Made by a program: the position numbers and the translations under genes. From positions 1,112,076-1,176,075 of the forward strand of contig OX579634.1 in the NCBI GenBank assembly GCA_951230915.1: a stretch of DNA of 64,000 nt, in the 5' to 3' direction. Source of the DNA: Antitrichia curtipendula (Eukaryota > Streptophyta > Bryopsida > Hypnales > Leucodontaceae). Shown here one piece after another: positions 12,687 through 25,632 of this stretch (its first letter is position 1; each line of letters begins with the position of its first letter). The notes under the pieces are model-generated. The model made no database searches and was not told where the DNA came from. It saw nothing but the letters and a program-made list of their open reading frames with translations.

Positions 12687-13619
12687 TTAATCCCTAAAAG
12701 AATTAGTATGCGTTTCTTGGCAAGTATAGAAATTTTGGACAAGTTCCTATGATTGGAGATTTGCATATTTTGGGCCGAAATTTTAATAAAAGTTGTGCGC
12801 GAGGAATATCTTTCGTATGCACTAAATTTCATGACACTTTGAAATGTGAGTCAAAAGTTATGGCCTAATATGTTATTTTTTTTCTCGGCTGGGTAATTCG
12901 GGCAGATAAAAAGAAATGACTTCTTCAGAAACAAAAAATTGAGATTGATTTTCTAGAGTTATATATATATGTGGAAAGCTTTGAATCATTCCATTTTGAC
13001 CAATGAGTAAAAAATTATGAGGAATTTTAGTTCGCGGGTAGTTATGGGTTCTCTTACTCTAAAATAAACTTTGAAGTTTTTTTTATCTTACTCAATTTTC
13101 AATATTTTTTGAAAAAAATAAAATCTTAGGATGTAGATTGTTTATTAAAACATTTCAACAATTGGGGATTGGCATTTTTCAATTCCATAACCAAATTCTT
13201 AACAATTTTGTATTTTGAAATCATTCTCTACTTGTTTTCTTACTTACTATTTTTTTCCTATATGTTGTACAAGTCCAAATGATGTGAAAACTTTCAAGCA
13301 TGTAGTCAACTTGTCTAAGAAAAAGAATCTGAAGAAGCACCACCATTTGGGACATTTTTTCATAGAAAAGTGAGCTTATGAAGTGCATTTGACTAGTTTT
13401 TTGCAGGGCCAAAAAAATGATTTTAGTGAATTTGAATGCTTATATCTTGCAATCCACATGGTGAAAATTTTACTACATGTTCTCAAGTCAGCATTCTACA
13501 AAATCTTACAATTACATGTGTAAAAAAAAAGTTTTTTTTCAAAAAATTATACTTCAATTAGAAATGGCAGTTTTGGAATGGCTTTGGTAAAAAATTAATC
13601 AAGGAACTTAAGGGGTTAA
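12687..13619. mobile_element. TTAA-family piggyBac-like element (925 bp), reverse orientation
   Basis: TTAA at 12687-12690 and 13616-13619 flank an element starting TCCCTAAAAG and ending AACTTAAGGGG. Its left 60 bp match the complement of the right end of the element at 33871-34820. Its right 60 bp match the complement of that element's left end. It therefore lies in the opposite orientation. Confidence 0.65.
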
Positions 13620-16300
13620 TACACCTATTCAATGTAGAAAGACACCGCAGAAGCATGATTGTTGCTTTCCAGATACTGTACTGTATTGCCTCCGTATACA
13701 ATAAACTGTTCTCTCATGTCTTGTAATGCGTATGTTTTTAGGACCATACAAATAAATACACATGTGAAGGCCCCTTGTTACTGGCTTCCTTTTGAAATTG
13801 AATCAAATTATTAATCAACTCAAGAATTCCATTGTAGTAGCATCAAATTGTATGGATTAAAAAAAAAAGTGGAACTTTATTTTGTTTTGTTGGTAATTGT
13901 GGCATCTCTTTGCAAAAATATTATTTCAAACTGTTTTTTGGACAAATTTTGAAAAAATCTCAAGACTACTAGGATGCCTTGTGTAGTTTTTTTTCCTCAT
14001 TTAGGATTCAAAACATTGTTGAGATTTGGAGGCTCATTTGGGTTTCTGTTTGGCTAAACCCAATTTGGCCTCCAAGTCTCACTTGGCGCCCAAACTTCCA
14101 CTTGTATTGTTATATAGACATTTTGGAGCAACGTGGGATTTGGGATTTGGGATGTAGTTCCAATTTTCAATCCTTCATCAATCATATTTTGAGAATTCAA
14201 TGAAACTTGGGACTTGCGTAAAATTATTCACCAATAAGGTTGGCCAGGGACCTTTTTGCATCCTTGGAAAGGAACCCTTAAAATGAACAAAATTGTCTTT
14301 TATGACTCCTCAACCAACCCCAATCCTTGAGCTAATTGATAAGAGTCCTTCCAAAGTACCCAACAAAGCAAAATACCTTCCTAACATAGAGAGGATTATT
14401 ACCTTTGTTGTTATTCAATGTTATCTATGTGGGACTTGTATGTGGGATTCAGTAGTGCGAACCGCCCCTTAATAATATCACTATTTCTTAAATTTAAAAT
14501 AAAATGAAATAGTATACAGTGATATATCAGGCTGCACTAATTTAAACATGTACGACTGTTTCTTATTGGTTGATAGCATCGCACGCTCTGATAGGATGAT
14601 AATCCAGTGAATAAGGGATAATAATAAGTGGAGAACATTCCCAATTCCTTATTCACAACTATAAGCTTAACTTTAGATACCTGCAGTAGTCTGCTCATGA
14701 TGAAGATGGAATGACGGAGCTTTTGGAATGTTCTTTGGGGTGCTTTTTGAGATTTTCCAGACTCAGTGGCGCTTGGGAAAGGTGGCAATTGAATTAGATT
14801 TTTTTAAAATTTTGGCGCAATGGTGGGGTTCTCATCGATCGTCTCCAGCGAGTTTTCATGTGTGATTGCATTATTATACTGTTTCCGTGGCAAGCCTATT
14901 TTTATCTGCGTACAAGTGCAAGTCACTACAGTGGCCCTGGTTTTCGTAAACAGTAGGGCATCTGATAGAAATTCTCATTCTCATTCTCATTCTCATGTGC
15001 TGCGCTACGCTATTTGTAGTATGTCCTCCAGGCATTCAGTTGCTTCCGTCTGGGCTGATGGAATTCTACCCTTGGCGAAGATTTCTAGACATACATGTTA
15101 TGGTTTTGTAGATACTTGAGGTCGTGTGAGTTCTGAAGTTGGTCCAGAACCCTTTTTTCCCCCTCTGGTAAACTGTTTAATATCATACTCCTACATGCGA
15201 CTTCGAGCTTGGATCATAACAAATTGTGATACTGATAGTGATGGCCTAGTGAAACGTGTTGAGAAATTGACTGTCAACCTAGTTGTTAAAATATGTAAAT
15301 GGATTCCATATCCTTGTAATCTGAAAGAGTTGTGTGAATTTTCAGTGTATATGAAGTTCTTAGTAATTAAAATTACCGGTACTATATCTTAGAGCCTCCC
15401 TTCTAATTGAGGTATGTAGTCTTGTTGTCACTCAAACCAGTCTACGGCTAAATGTGGGATCCAAGGATGAACAAGCTCTTAAGTCACGTCAATCTACTAG
15501 TGATTGGAGTTATTTCTCTCTGATCCTTCAAATTGACAATTCAATCTCTAAGTCAAAACACGAGTTCGCCCATATATCCAACTGCTAGTTAGTCAAACTG
15601 GAAAATGAAACCAGAAACATGCAACCTTGCAAATTGCACATGGAAATTATGTTTGACTCTGCAGTCATAGCGTCGGTCTCCAAGGGCTTAAATTTAGGAG
15701 TATCAGACTACCAGTGACAATAGTAAGCAATTTCGTTGAATTCCAAGATAACTCGACTCAACTGCACCCATCACTATAATACGCGTTTTTGTAGCTGATT
15801 GAGCAAAGAACGGACTCGAATTCACTGTTAGGAATATAGGACCCGTCCTCAACTTTATTTTCACTGGATTCCATGGCAATCGATAGCAATATGTTCCTAT
15901 TCAAGTGGCTTTCAAGATTGAAAAGTCCGAACTATCGGTTGTTCAGTAAACACTTTTCAACCACTTTCTACGACAGAATCCGCAATCACAGATTATGACA
16001 TTATTATTTCTTTTAATAAATCCTGCTTCTAGAAGAACTAAATTGATAAGGTGAAGGGCATTGATAAGGTGAAGGTCACCGGCGTCACTCGATATGCATT
16101 CTACGCAACAGTCGGCTTGGTCTTGTACATAGTCTGGTTGTCCCGGACGACTGGAAATAAACCCGGCTTGAAATTTGCTCCTCAACATCCATATACGGAT
16201 ACTATTAACACTGCAAGACATCCTACGTTTCTAACTCTTACACTGGAACTGAATATACAACTAAGCTAAACTGCTCATTCAATACATTTCGAAATCTAGT
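13620..16300. other. intergenic region downstream of TPLATE
   Basis: No gene is supported. A stretch at 14235-14345 (TTTTTGCATCCTTGG and following) resembles 33775-33868, so it is a dispersed repeat. A hexamer TTCTCA run sits near 14973. The last few hundred bases probably include the TPLATE 3' untranslated region. Confidence 0.4.
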
Positions 16301-19300
16301 TTACACAGCTTGCTGACGGAAGACTTGCCATTCATGAAGTACAGCAGCTTGCAATGCACGGTGCTCCATTTCTTCAGGAGACGGCGGAGTGAGAGTGGAT
16401 GGTCTCTTCTTTGGTTTCGTTTCCAGACCTGGTAGCAAGCTGTCGTCTTCTTCTTCTGGTTCCGGCTCTGGTTCCGGCTCTTTGGGCTTGGCTCTTATGA
16501 TTGCCAGAAGCTCTATCAGTTTCTTCAGTTTCTCTTCAGCTGCAGCCTGATACAAGAAAATTCTTTGTAAGGTAAGCTTACTCTATCGAGGAACTGAAGT
16601 CCGAGAGAAGAACTACGCGGAGTCGGCCTCTTTAAAACCCAAATCCCTTGTAGAATCATTGCATATGTTTGCTTAACTAATATAGTCTCATCAAAAGGAA
16701 AGTTTATTTTCAAAACTTCGAAGCATTAATTTGGATGACTGGGAAGTTATTGGACAAAACATCGACCTGAAGCACTCTGCTCAGCATCCAGAGAGCATGG
16801 ACTTCGGAGCGCTTAGGCCATAGGAGTTAATAGTATGGATGCAATGAAAGAGGAGCTTGCACTAATCAAACTCATAACTCAAAGAGCTGCCCAAAGCCTG
16901 CAGAACAATTAAGGCAGTATAAACCCTGCATACCTGTACTTCAGCATCAGAGACTACTCTCACAGCACAATCTGTCAAATCATCGAGCCAGTTCTGCACA
17001 TCAGCAGTAATTTCATCCACCAGTGTGCCAGATGATGAGCGTATCACGAATTTGCACACCATTGTCCTCGTCTCTTCCCCGAGGTCCACATTTCCACTGA
17101 CTTCACTCACACCGAATATCATCATGCCTATTAAGTCACCGTACCACGTCTTGGCTGCATAGCAAATCTGCATAAGAAGTTACATAATCAACCATTCAGG
17201 AATGATGGACGTCGCTTGCATGATGTCATACAATCCATTCGGAAATAGTCACATGGTATTTTTTGATATTTGGTTACTAAACTTAAGAGCGGAAACAATT
17301 CGACTCGCAACCCTTACTAATACAAGTTCTCAAATTTTCTTGCTACAGACCAATCTCCTGAAAGGATTCAAGGATCCAACTGCGAAATTCATTTAGAAAT
17401 CTTACCTGGAACCCTGCCACAGTGCGCAGAACATGGGAGCAAACTTTATGAAACGGTTTAGATGATAGAGCTTTAAGTCCACCAAGGATTGGCAAAACTG
17501 CAGGTTCGAGGTACCCCCCAGACAGAGTGGTTGCAGATTTCGGTCCTTCCCCCTCATAGACGTAACCCCCAGTAAATTCAGCTATAGCAGGCAGGCTTGG
17601 CCAGAGCCTGAAGAACTCCACGGGTGAAAGACTATGAGGAAGTAAAATTTCAATAAGCGGTAGCCGGTATGAGCCACATCGTAACACCACAGGTTCTCCG
17701 TATTCTGTTGGAGCCATTTTACGCAGTCTACCATGAGTTCCCTCCTCTGCTGGGGCATCTGCCTCCTCTCCATTGGCCAATCCTACCCCTCCAAAGGAAG
17801 GGTAGTAGAGAAGTTGTACGCACAGGGAACAGCGCTCAAACCGTGAAATTCCAACTGTAACACTGCATGCAACTGGTTCCTGCGAACACAACAATGGTTC
17901 AGAATCGCAAAAACTACATAATTTTGCTGCTCTTCAGTACAATTCAGAGAGTATGTAGTAGGGTGAGCTCCAAGTTCAACGATCATGGTATAGCCAACAC
18001 TATACTATGGCATGGCAAGGCATGCGCCATCAAAAAATAGATAACCATTATTCCTTGACAAATGTATACTCGGTGTGGAACATTGTGGAAAAAAGCCTCC
18101 TTCAGCTTAGCCACGCATTCCAATATCTTCCAGCACATTATCACCTTCATGAATTTCTAGGGACTCCAAAATTCTAGTAAAATTTGAAGCCCAAATTTAC
18201 AATCAAGTAAAATACCTGGGAATGGAGGTGGTGAAGTTGGCGGACACCTTGGGGAGAACCATCCATGAATCGGAGGGCGCCAATTAGCCCAACCCGCACA
18301 TCTACTCGTTTGAGTTCTTGCTCTGTCATATTGACAATCTGGAAAAGGCCACAATGAGCTTCTATGTCCAGTCTTCCAGCACATGATCCTCTACAGAACC
18401 AAATCCCCTAACTCCCAAAACTAATAAAACTGATAAACCTCCTGATGGAACTCATATTACCTTCAGATGCAGGGTAAGTCGATTTTCATGAGCATCAATC
18501 AGGTGGTAAGCCTCCACGAAGCAAGGATCACTGCTGCCTGATAAAGTTATAGGCGTCGGTGGAGCCTTCAAGTAAGAAAATCCAGACGTCGCTAGGCTCA
18601 ACTCACTCCGTGCAGGTCTCCAGAGCTCCTGAACAGCAGTGTGGACAAGGTCTTCTACCTTACGGTCCTGAGCTGCTGAGTGGTCGAAGTATTGGGCTGA
18701 CAGTTTATGGTGTGTGAAAGGATAATCGCCAGTTGCACCTGAATTTCCTACCCATCTACAAGAACAAACAATGCTGTCATATTAAACACCGCTTCACCGC
18801 ACTAGGATGCACAAAGGTATTGCTACTGCCTTCAACACCTCTGAAGCGCACACAGCCAATAAACCCAAGGAGAACTTCGGCCTAAAACAGGGGTACCTAT
18901 TTGAAAGAAATGAAAGGTCATGAACAAATGGTCCTGCCGCAAATACGAAACAACCATTACCCACCACGTCTTCGTTTCTTGGCATTGAAATAAATGCTAA
19001 AAAGCACGTTCTGAAACTACTTACTTAGAGTCCTGATGCTTGGCAATGTATTTGAACTTCTGCAGAATCAGACGGCACTGGTGCTTGAGCACAGAGTCCG
19101 CAAGTGAGCTGTTTTTAAATTCATCGAGCTCTCTTGCCAAGAGCTGGCCTGCTCGCAAATTCCTTGAACCCAAGTGCTCAGCACAAAGCAACAAAGCCTG
19201 TGCGTCTTGTAACCTGCAGAAGGAGCGGATCTTGAATAACATAAGACTAGAAATGTCTGACATCAATATCTGATTATTTGAGGAAGTAAACCAAATAGGC

Positions 19301-22300
19301 ATACGAAAGTCAACATACACGAGAAAGAAAATGACCTATTGGTGGAGGTTGCCGTGGAGTCATGATTGAAGAGGACTTTGTGTATGTGATCAATGATAAC
19401 ATTCAACGGATCATCAGGATCATCAGCTAGCAATGGATCGAGGCCTTCAAGGTCAAAGTGCTCTGCCAAGGCCCAAATAACACGGGCCCGTAATCTTGAA
19501 GTTGTGACCTGCATAGAGAAAGGGACCCTTGAAGCTCTCGAACGAGGAAAATTCCAAGTTGATTAAGAACATATCTTTTGAAGTCGATGTTTCCATTGGC
19601 CCAACTAGATTAAGAGCTCAAGGAGCTAGCCAAGAATGGCAACTATGCAGAACAAGAGTAAGAAAGAAGCATACTAGAGCTCTCATTTCTCGCTACACTA
19701 CCCACAAGCATCAGAATCTCTTTGGCACAAAGACTTGTCGGCAAGGAGTATCCCCACGGCATGATGCACTGACCTCGCTAAGATCTTTGACGAGTCCTCG
19801 CTGAAGAGCCTGCAGTCGCTTCTCGGCCAAAATTTGCTCAGGAGATGCACCATCCTTGGCTTTCTTCACACCCCCAACAGTATCGTAGATATGGCACAAC
19901 CGCACTAGCAACTTCAAGTAGCAGTCCATAGCATATGTACGACCTATCAGAAAGATATATGTTCACTCACGTGAGTATTTCCATGGCAAGCTAATACTTC
20001 AAGACGCCTCATACAATACAGCGTACAAACACCAAAATGGAAAACAACGTACGATTTGAAACCGCAGTATAACAAAATTCACCGCTAATAGACATCCCGT
20101 CCTTAGTCATTATAACCAACGACTCGTTTTGTTTCTTACGGGGTGTTTCAATTAATGGAAGGTCTAATTCGCAGTATACTTCATAACAAAGTCACCCTCT
20201 ATAAAAGATCTTCAATACTCAGAGACGAGTAATCTACCTTGGCAATCCCACTTGATGCATGGCCGGCAAACCTCAACCACTTCCAGAGCTGATTGAGTCC
20301 AGCTCATAGCTCCTGACCCCGTGCCGTATCTCAAGGCTCCTATCACACGGCTCTCAGTACCCGTGGCTTTAATGCGCGGTAGAGGGACAGAAAGTTGGAA
20401 ACAGCTTTCAACCAGACATGCAACGAGCTCTTCTCGGAAAATACCCTCACTCTGGGCGTTCCCCATGTCCTCCCTTATTTTGGACTCCTCAAACAGCGAA
20501 GCTATATTAGTATTTTGCAACGGTTTCTGACCCCTTCTAACGCTTTCCTTCGCAAAAAGATCCACGCAGAGTGCCGTCCGGCAAATGCAAGCTAGAGCGT
20601 GCATGCGATCCGCTTCCACTCTCAGATTTCGGACCATCAAAAGCAATCGTTTGAAAAGAGACACCTGCAGTTAAAGAAGATAAGCCATTTGACGAAGTGC
20701 GCTCTCAGAGATACTACATCCAAGCGAATGAAAAGGAAACCAGGAACATTGAATAGATATATTGAATATATCGAACCTGCAAGTGAAGATCCAAAAGTTG
20801 AAGACTCTTCACGACTGCACGGACGATACTCTCTCGCCCTGCACTGAACTCTTGTCGATCCCACAAAGTAAGAAGTGCAGTAATTGGTGCTGATGCCCAC
20901 TCGGGTTTTCCTCCGGGTACATCTGCTAAGGAAAGGAGGTTCACGCTCACCTCATACACTAAGGCTGGGTCCAGGATGAATAGGTAAGGCAAAAGGTGTG
21001 AAACCACATCCGAAATTCCAAGAATGTTCTCAGCATTACTCCTCTGGTGTAATGCCGGCGGCATTATTCCGTGGTTCCCTGTAAGCATCTGCGCTAAACA
21101 CACACCATCGTCAGAAAAAACATTTCAACATGCTGTGAAATCGGGTGGGGTTCAGCCACATCCAGTAATTTTACAGGAAATTCAGTAATTTGTGGACATC
21201 AATCGTGGGGAGGTTTGCAATGAAGGGATGGCAATTCAGCAGTATGATCATAACGAGACACCCCCATCCCCCATCCATTAAAAGTCTGAAGAGGCTGTGA
21301 AATACCGGTTTTGCATAGTGACATACGTAAGTTCCAAGTAGATACAACCAGTGAGCATAAGGAGACCTCTTCATAAATCATCGGGAGGTATCCTATGATC
21401 GCGTCATGCCTATCTTCAATCCCATGATCAACTTCTTATAATGTCTAAATACTTTAGAAACAATTTACAGAAAATCATGCTTAATGAGGCCCCTGTCCAC
21501 ATTGCCCGAGGTTCGTATTCCTCAGGGGTCAAAAGCTAGTGTGGCACTCATGTTTCATTTTTCGCATAACATTCAAAGTTGCTCCATGAGTACACCCATC
21601 TTACTTATTCACACTGACAACATTCAAAAACCAGAAGATATGATTTTCATTCAATCAATATGTTTGAGAATGGAGTGTAATAGCATGCTACTTTTACTTC
21701 TCACAATTGTCAATCCGGAAGCTCCTATCAGGGAGTTTTTGATGTCAGGGGCTACTTTCTTCAAAATTCTTGAACTCAAGATGTGTGTCAAGGGAAGTCG
21801 TGACAGGATCAGAGCATCTTAGAGATAGACCCAAGGTGTTAGGAGCTCCTTTCGAGAATATCATGTCCCACGCACAATTGTGCAATCTTTACTGTTAGTG
21901 AAACATTAAACTCTTAGACGCAATCATGAAACTCTCGCTTTCAAACAAACGAAGTACTGGTATCATAATTCTTACCCGAGTGAATGCTAAACTGATAGTT
22001 TTGACACTGATAGTTTTAATCTTTTTTACGGGGTGTCAGAGTGAGACCTCCGTATTCTGCTATAAGAGCGGATTCTGAAACGTGATTTGAAAACTATGCG
22101 ATGAGGTAGTAATTCTGGGATGCGGGGCCCCAAATTGAAAGAAACAGGCGAATCGCGCACTAGAAATCGAGAGCTATGGACCCTATTTTAATGACAATTT
22201 GAGATCCACAATTGCACAGGGATAAATATGGAAAGGAAAAAAGAGAATCTTGCAATTGAAGTCATGCGCTATGACACCCGCAGCTTCGATTTAGAGCTCA

Positions 22301-23333
22301 GTTAGAGTCCCAATTGTGATGTCGCTATTGTACAATCTAGATTTCAACAGCAGCTTCAATTCTAGTGCGTAGTTGGAGTCCACATTGCGATAATGCGATT
22401 GCACAATCTAGACATCAACTGCAACTTCAATTCTAGTGCGTCGTTCCAATCCCAATCTTTATATCTAAAACCATAGCCAAAGTTCAAAAAATCACAAACA
22501 GGGAGGAAAGTTCAACTTGCCTCCATGTCTTCGACCATGCCCATGGCGACGGCTTTCGCTGAAAACACAAGCGGATAGACGGACGATCGGAAATTCTCGA
22601 GCGTCAAAACCTTGGCCCGCGCCATGAGCAAATCGGCCTTCTCCCACACGAAGCGGCACATGGCGGCGACCCAGCCGGAGCGAATCGCAATGGCATCCTC
22701 CGTGGGCACCAGCTTGTCGCCCGCGAGCCGACTCATCCGCTTGGTACTAAACTCCAGATACAGACGCCCGACGCCTTCGTAGGCAATTCTAGCAACGGCG
22801 TCGTATGGGTGCAACATGCTTTCGCCAATCTGTCGCCACCATGTGGAAACTCTCTCCAACAGTGGAGCGCTGGAGACGCAGAGGTTGACCACATCGTCCC
22901 GGGCGAGCAAGCATCCCAGGGTCTCGATGATCGCGTAGCGGAGGTTGGGGTTGTCGCTAGCAATGCAGTTGGAGACCGGCTGGCTGCAGTCGATGATGAA
23001 GGTCCCGAGGCGCCACGACGGAATGGCGGAGATGAAGGACACGGCCGCGGCCGTCACGTCGGTGTCCGGAAACTCGAAGTCGTTCTTGATGCCGCGGCAG
23101 ACGACCTCCCACTGCTCGGCGGTGAGGCGCGTGGCGCGCACCAAGTCGAACGCCAGCTTCTTGCACACCGCGCTGGCGGGGCTGGCGATGATCTCATCGC
23201 AGGCGGAGCTCGCGATCGAGGAGATGTCCTTCCCGGACGCCGCGTGCTGGAGCGCCAGCAGGAGCGCGTTCGCTTGACGCACCCCGTCATTGGACGCGAG
23301 CTCCGTCCGAATTCCCGCAAACACGTGATCCAT
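16301..23333 (-). CDS. TPLATE: TPLATE, large subunit of the TPLATE/TSET endocytic adaptor complex
   Basis: Eleven exons join in frame to about 1151 residues, close to the roughly 1176 of Arabidopsis TPLATE: 23333-22521, 21088-20777, 20664-20238, 19943-19774, 19508-19336, 19213-19025, 18755-18461, 18338-18216, 17879-17406, 17167-16934, 16546-16301. The protein opens with the helical adaptin-like repeat region (MDHVFAGIRTELASNDGVRQ) and contains conserved runs such as RMSRLAGDKLV, LTLWDRQEF and LADDPDDPLN. A C-terminal appendage-like region follows (SPVEFFRLWPSLPA), then an acidic, Glu-Pro-rich tail. TPLATE acts at the plasma membrane and cell plate in clathrin-mediated endocytosis as part of an eight-subunit complex; this is family knowledge. 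The first exon is strikingly GC-rich beside its surroundings. All junctions are GT-AG except intron 1, which fits only as GC-AG. No break is seen, so the gene looks intact. Confidence 0.95.
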
Positions 23334-24202
23334 CGTTACCGAGGATGTCCACGCTCATCGCCTACTCCACCACGAAATTATTCAACCTCCAAACAACCGG
23401 ACCCAGCCTGCCCTCCCCCGCTGCTCCAGAAAGCCTCGAAGCTCCCCTGGCTATGGCGAAACCCTAACCCTAACTCTCAAGTTCCTCTGCAACGAGCGCG
23501 AGCAAGCCAGAGGACGAAACAGAGGCATCATCTTCCCCCGACGGACCTACTGTTGCGTTGACCGTGTCCAGCATAATTCTTTTTGTTATCGGTTCCATCC
23601 AAAAGTCTCTAAGCTTACTATGCAACTCTTCTTTCATGTTGCAATGAACACATTTGTAATAGTTGTGCCGGCCCAATTCTCATTGACCGCTTCATTTTCA
23701 CAATTCAAACATCATTTTTACAATTCAAACATGGATTAATTTACTACGCAAATATGGACATGCAACAAGACATTTTTAAGCTTTCAATGACACACTGCAA
23801 GCATATTTATAATTTTAAAAATTTTCGTTGAGTCCCACAATTAAAAATACAATTCTCTTGTACTAATTCATTTACTTATTATAAGATTGGAGATTAATCT
23901 TAATAGCCAAATATCAAATTCATCATCTACACAACAAGAAAGGAACAAATCCCCTTGCATATGTTGTAAATATGTAATATTATAGTCATATTGTTATACA
24001 TTAGCATGTATGCAATGTGATATATAATTGTATTATTAGCACATTTTGATATTTGGGGATCTTCTATAACTTAGAATTCAATGATTCTTGATGCAAGATT
24101 TCAAATATTTGTCCAATTTACATAAAATTCTTAAACTCAACCACGTTCAAGTTATTTATTATTACATGGTTAGAGAGTCCATTCTCATAGCTTTTTGTTC
24201 TT
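23334..24202. other. TPLATE upstream region
   Basis: The first 240 bases are moderately GC-rich and probably hold the TPLATE 5' untranslated region and core promoter. Beyond about 23700 the sequence turns AT-rich and featureless. A minus-strand open frame at 23470-23676 has no recognisable character. Confidence 0.45.
23459..23475. promoter_or_regulatory. telo-box-like motif upstream of TPLATE
   Basis: AAACCCTAACCCTAAC lies about 130 bp upstream of the TPLATE start codon. AAACCCTA telo-boxes are common in 5' regions of actively transcribed plant genes, where they bind Myb-type and other factors. That this one is functional is inference from position and sequence. Confidence 0.5.
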
Positions 24203-25132
24203 TTAACCCCTAAAGGTCCCATTGTCCCCTTAGGGACAAAATGGATTTTGGGTAGGCTCTCGTGGTCTCAATATTTGTTGTGATTTTCTGAATTTTTGTG
24301 TGAAGATAGAAAAACACATTAGCTTTCCAAAAGTAGAATTTTTATTTCAATCAAAGCCCAGGAGCAGAAGTTATGGTATAAAAAGCCCTTTCTTTAGTTC
24401 GTTGGGTAGAAAAAAGCCTTCCAAAAAACTTGAAGCAAAATTTTTTTAAATTTTGTTTTGTACAGATTAAGTTTTGTGTACAAGGGAAGCTTTGATTTAT
24501 TCCATTTGGATTTGTTATGTGAAAGTTATGGACAATCTTGTTTTTTGGGCAATTAGAGCATTTTCTTGAAAAAAATAACTTGTAGGATTCATTTTTGAAT
24601 GCAATTTTGCAATTTTGCAAATAAAAAAGTTCCACATGGTTCAGTTTGCTTGCTAGAACAATCTCACCATTGGGAATAGTGCATTTTAATTCCATCTAAA
24701 AGATATTAATATTTTAGATTTTCCTTCTACCTCGTACCTACTTCTACATAACAAATTTTTGAAGAATGAAAATTAGATTTTTTTGAATTTCTTTTTCTTT
24801 CATAGACTCTCATCTCAATTCTAAATTGTAAAGATTTAAAGCTCAAAACTCTGTAGTGCAAAAAATTAAAGTTAAAAATGTTCAAAGCCAAAAAATCTAA
24901 TCCCACAATGTGCTGAAAAACTTGTTTTTTTCACTTTAAACCCAGATATCATGCAATCTGTGCGATCAAAAATTTTGAAATTTTTTTCACACATTCTCAT
25001 ACTAGTTAGGTGTAAGATCCTACAGTTAGATGTGCAAATAAATAATATTCAAACTTTTTTACTCTTTGCTATAGAAATGACAGTTTTGAGTGTTTTTTTG
25101 CCAAAAAAAGACCTTGGTCCTTTAAGGGTTGA
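24203..25132. mobile_element. TTAA-family piggyBac-like element (922 bp)
   Basis: TTAA (24203-24206) followed by CCCCTAAAGGTCCC begins the element. It ends GGTCCTTTAAGGG next to TTGA, a one-base-decayed TTAA. The ends and interior (ACAAAATGGATTTTGGG) match the copy inside the receptor-kinase intron at 31451-32257. Non-coding. Confidence 0.62.
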
Positions 25133-25632
25133 AAGTCTCTAACAAAAATCCAATTTATTCAGAAGACTAAAATACAAGTATGCCAACGTCACAACGGCCC
25201 CAAACCTTAAAATGTACAGCAACTGCCTATTTTTTCCGTATAGTCACAAGATTTACATGAAAACCAGAACAACCAAAATCAAATCGGCGAAGCTACTCAG
25301 CCCACACCTCTTTAATATCACCAGCCTTCTCTACTACGGTACCATATCCTCAATTCTCTCACCAACCGGTAAGCCACCAGGCTTCCGCAGTTCAAAACTC
25401 CCTCCATACACACTATACATCATATCACAAGAACTTGCATTCAAGTGTGATGACAAAGAGCTTGAGAATTGTGAAGGATTCAACACCCCCCCCCTGACTC
25501 CTGCCACCCTATCAACTTCACATCAAGGGTCACAATTTGTCACACAATGCGAGTGCCTTTGGAAGTCCATCAATCCCCAAAGACAGTGACATAAAAAGAG
25601 GTTTGAGTGTAGTGTATGTCGGTACCATTGAT
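25133..25632. other. region downstream of the receptor-kinase gene
   Basis: This is probably the 3' untranslated region and intergenic sequence of the receptor-kinase gene. A plus-strand open frame of about 125 codons (25212-25589) lacks recognisable features and lies opposite the gene's 3' side, so it is not called. Confidence 0.4.

Noticed and set aside
23459..23475. Possible interstitial telomere repeat
   Set aside because: Only two CCCTAAC units occur; a promoter telo-box is the simpler reading.
22809..23561. 250-codon open frame on the plus strand
   Set aside because: It lies antisense to TPLATE exon 1; the GC-rich codons of that exon leave the opposite strand open by chance.
23470..23676. 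68-codon minus-strand frame upstream of TPLATE, considered as an upstream gene or an N-terminal exon
   Set aside because: TPLATE already has a conserved start at 23333, and the frame shows no recognisable motif.
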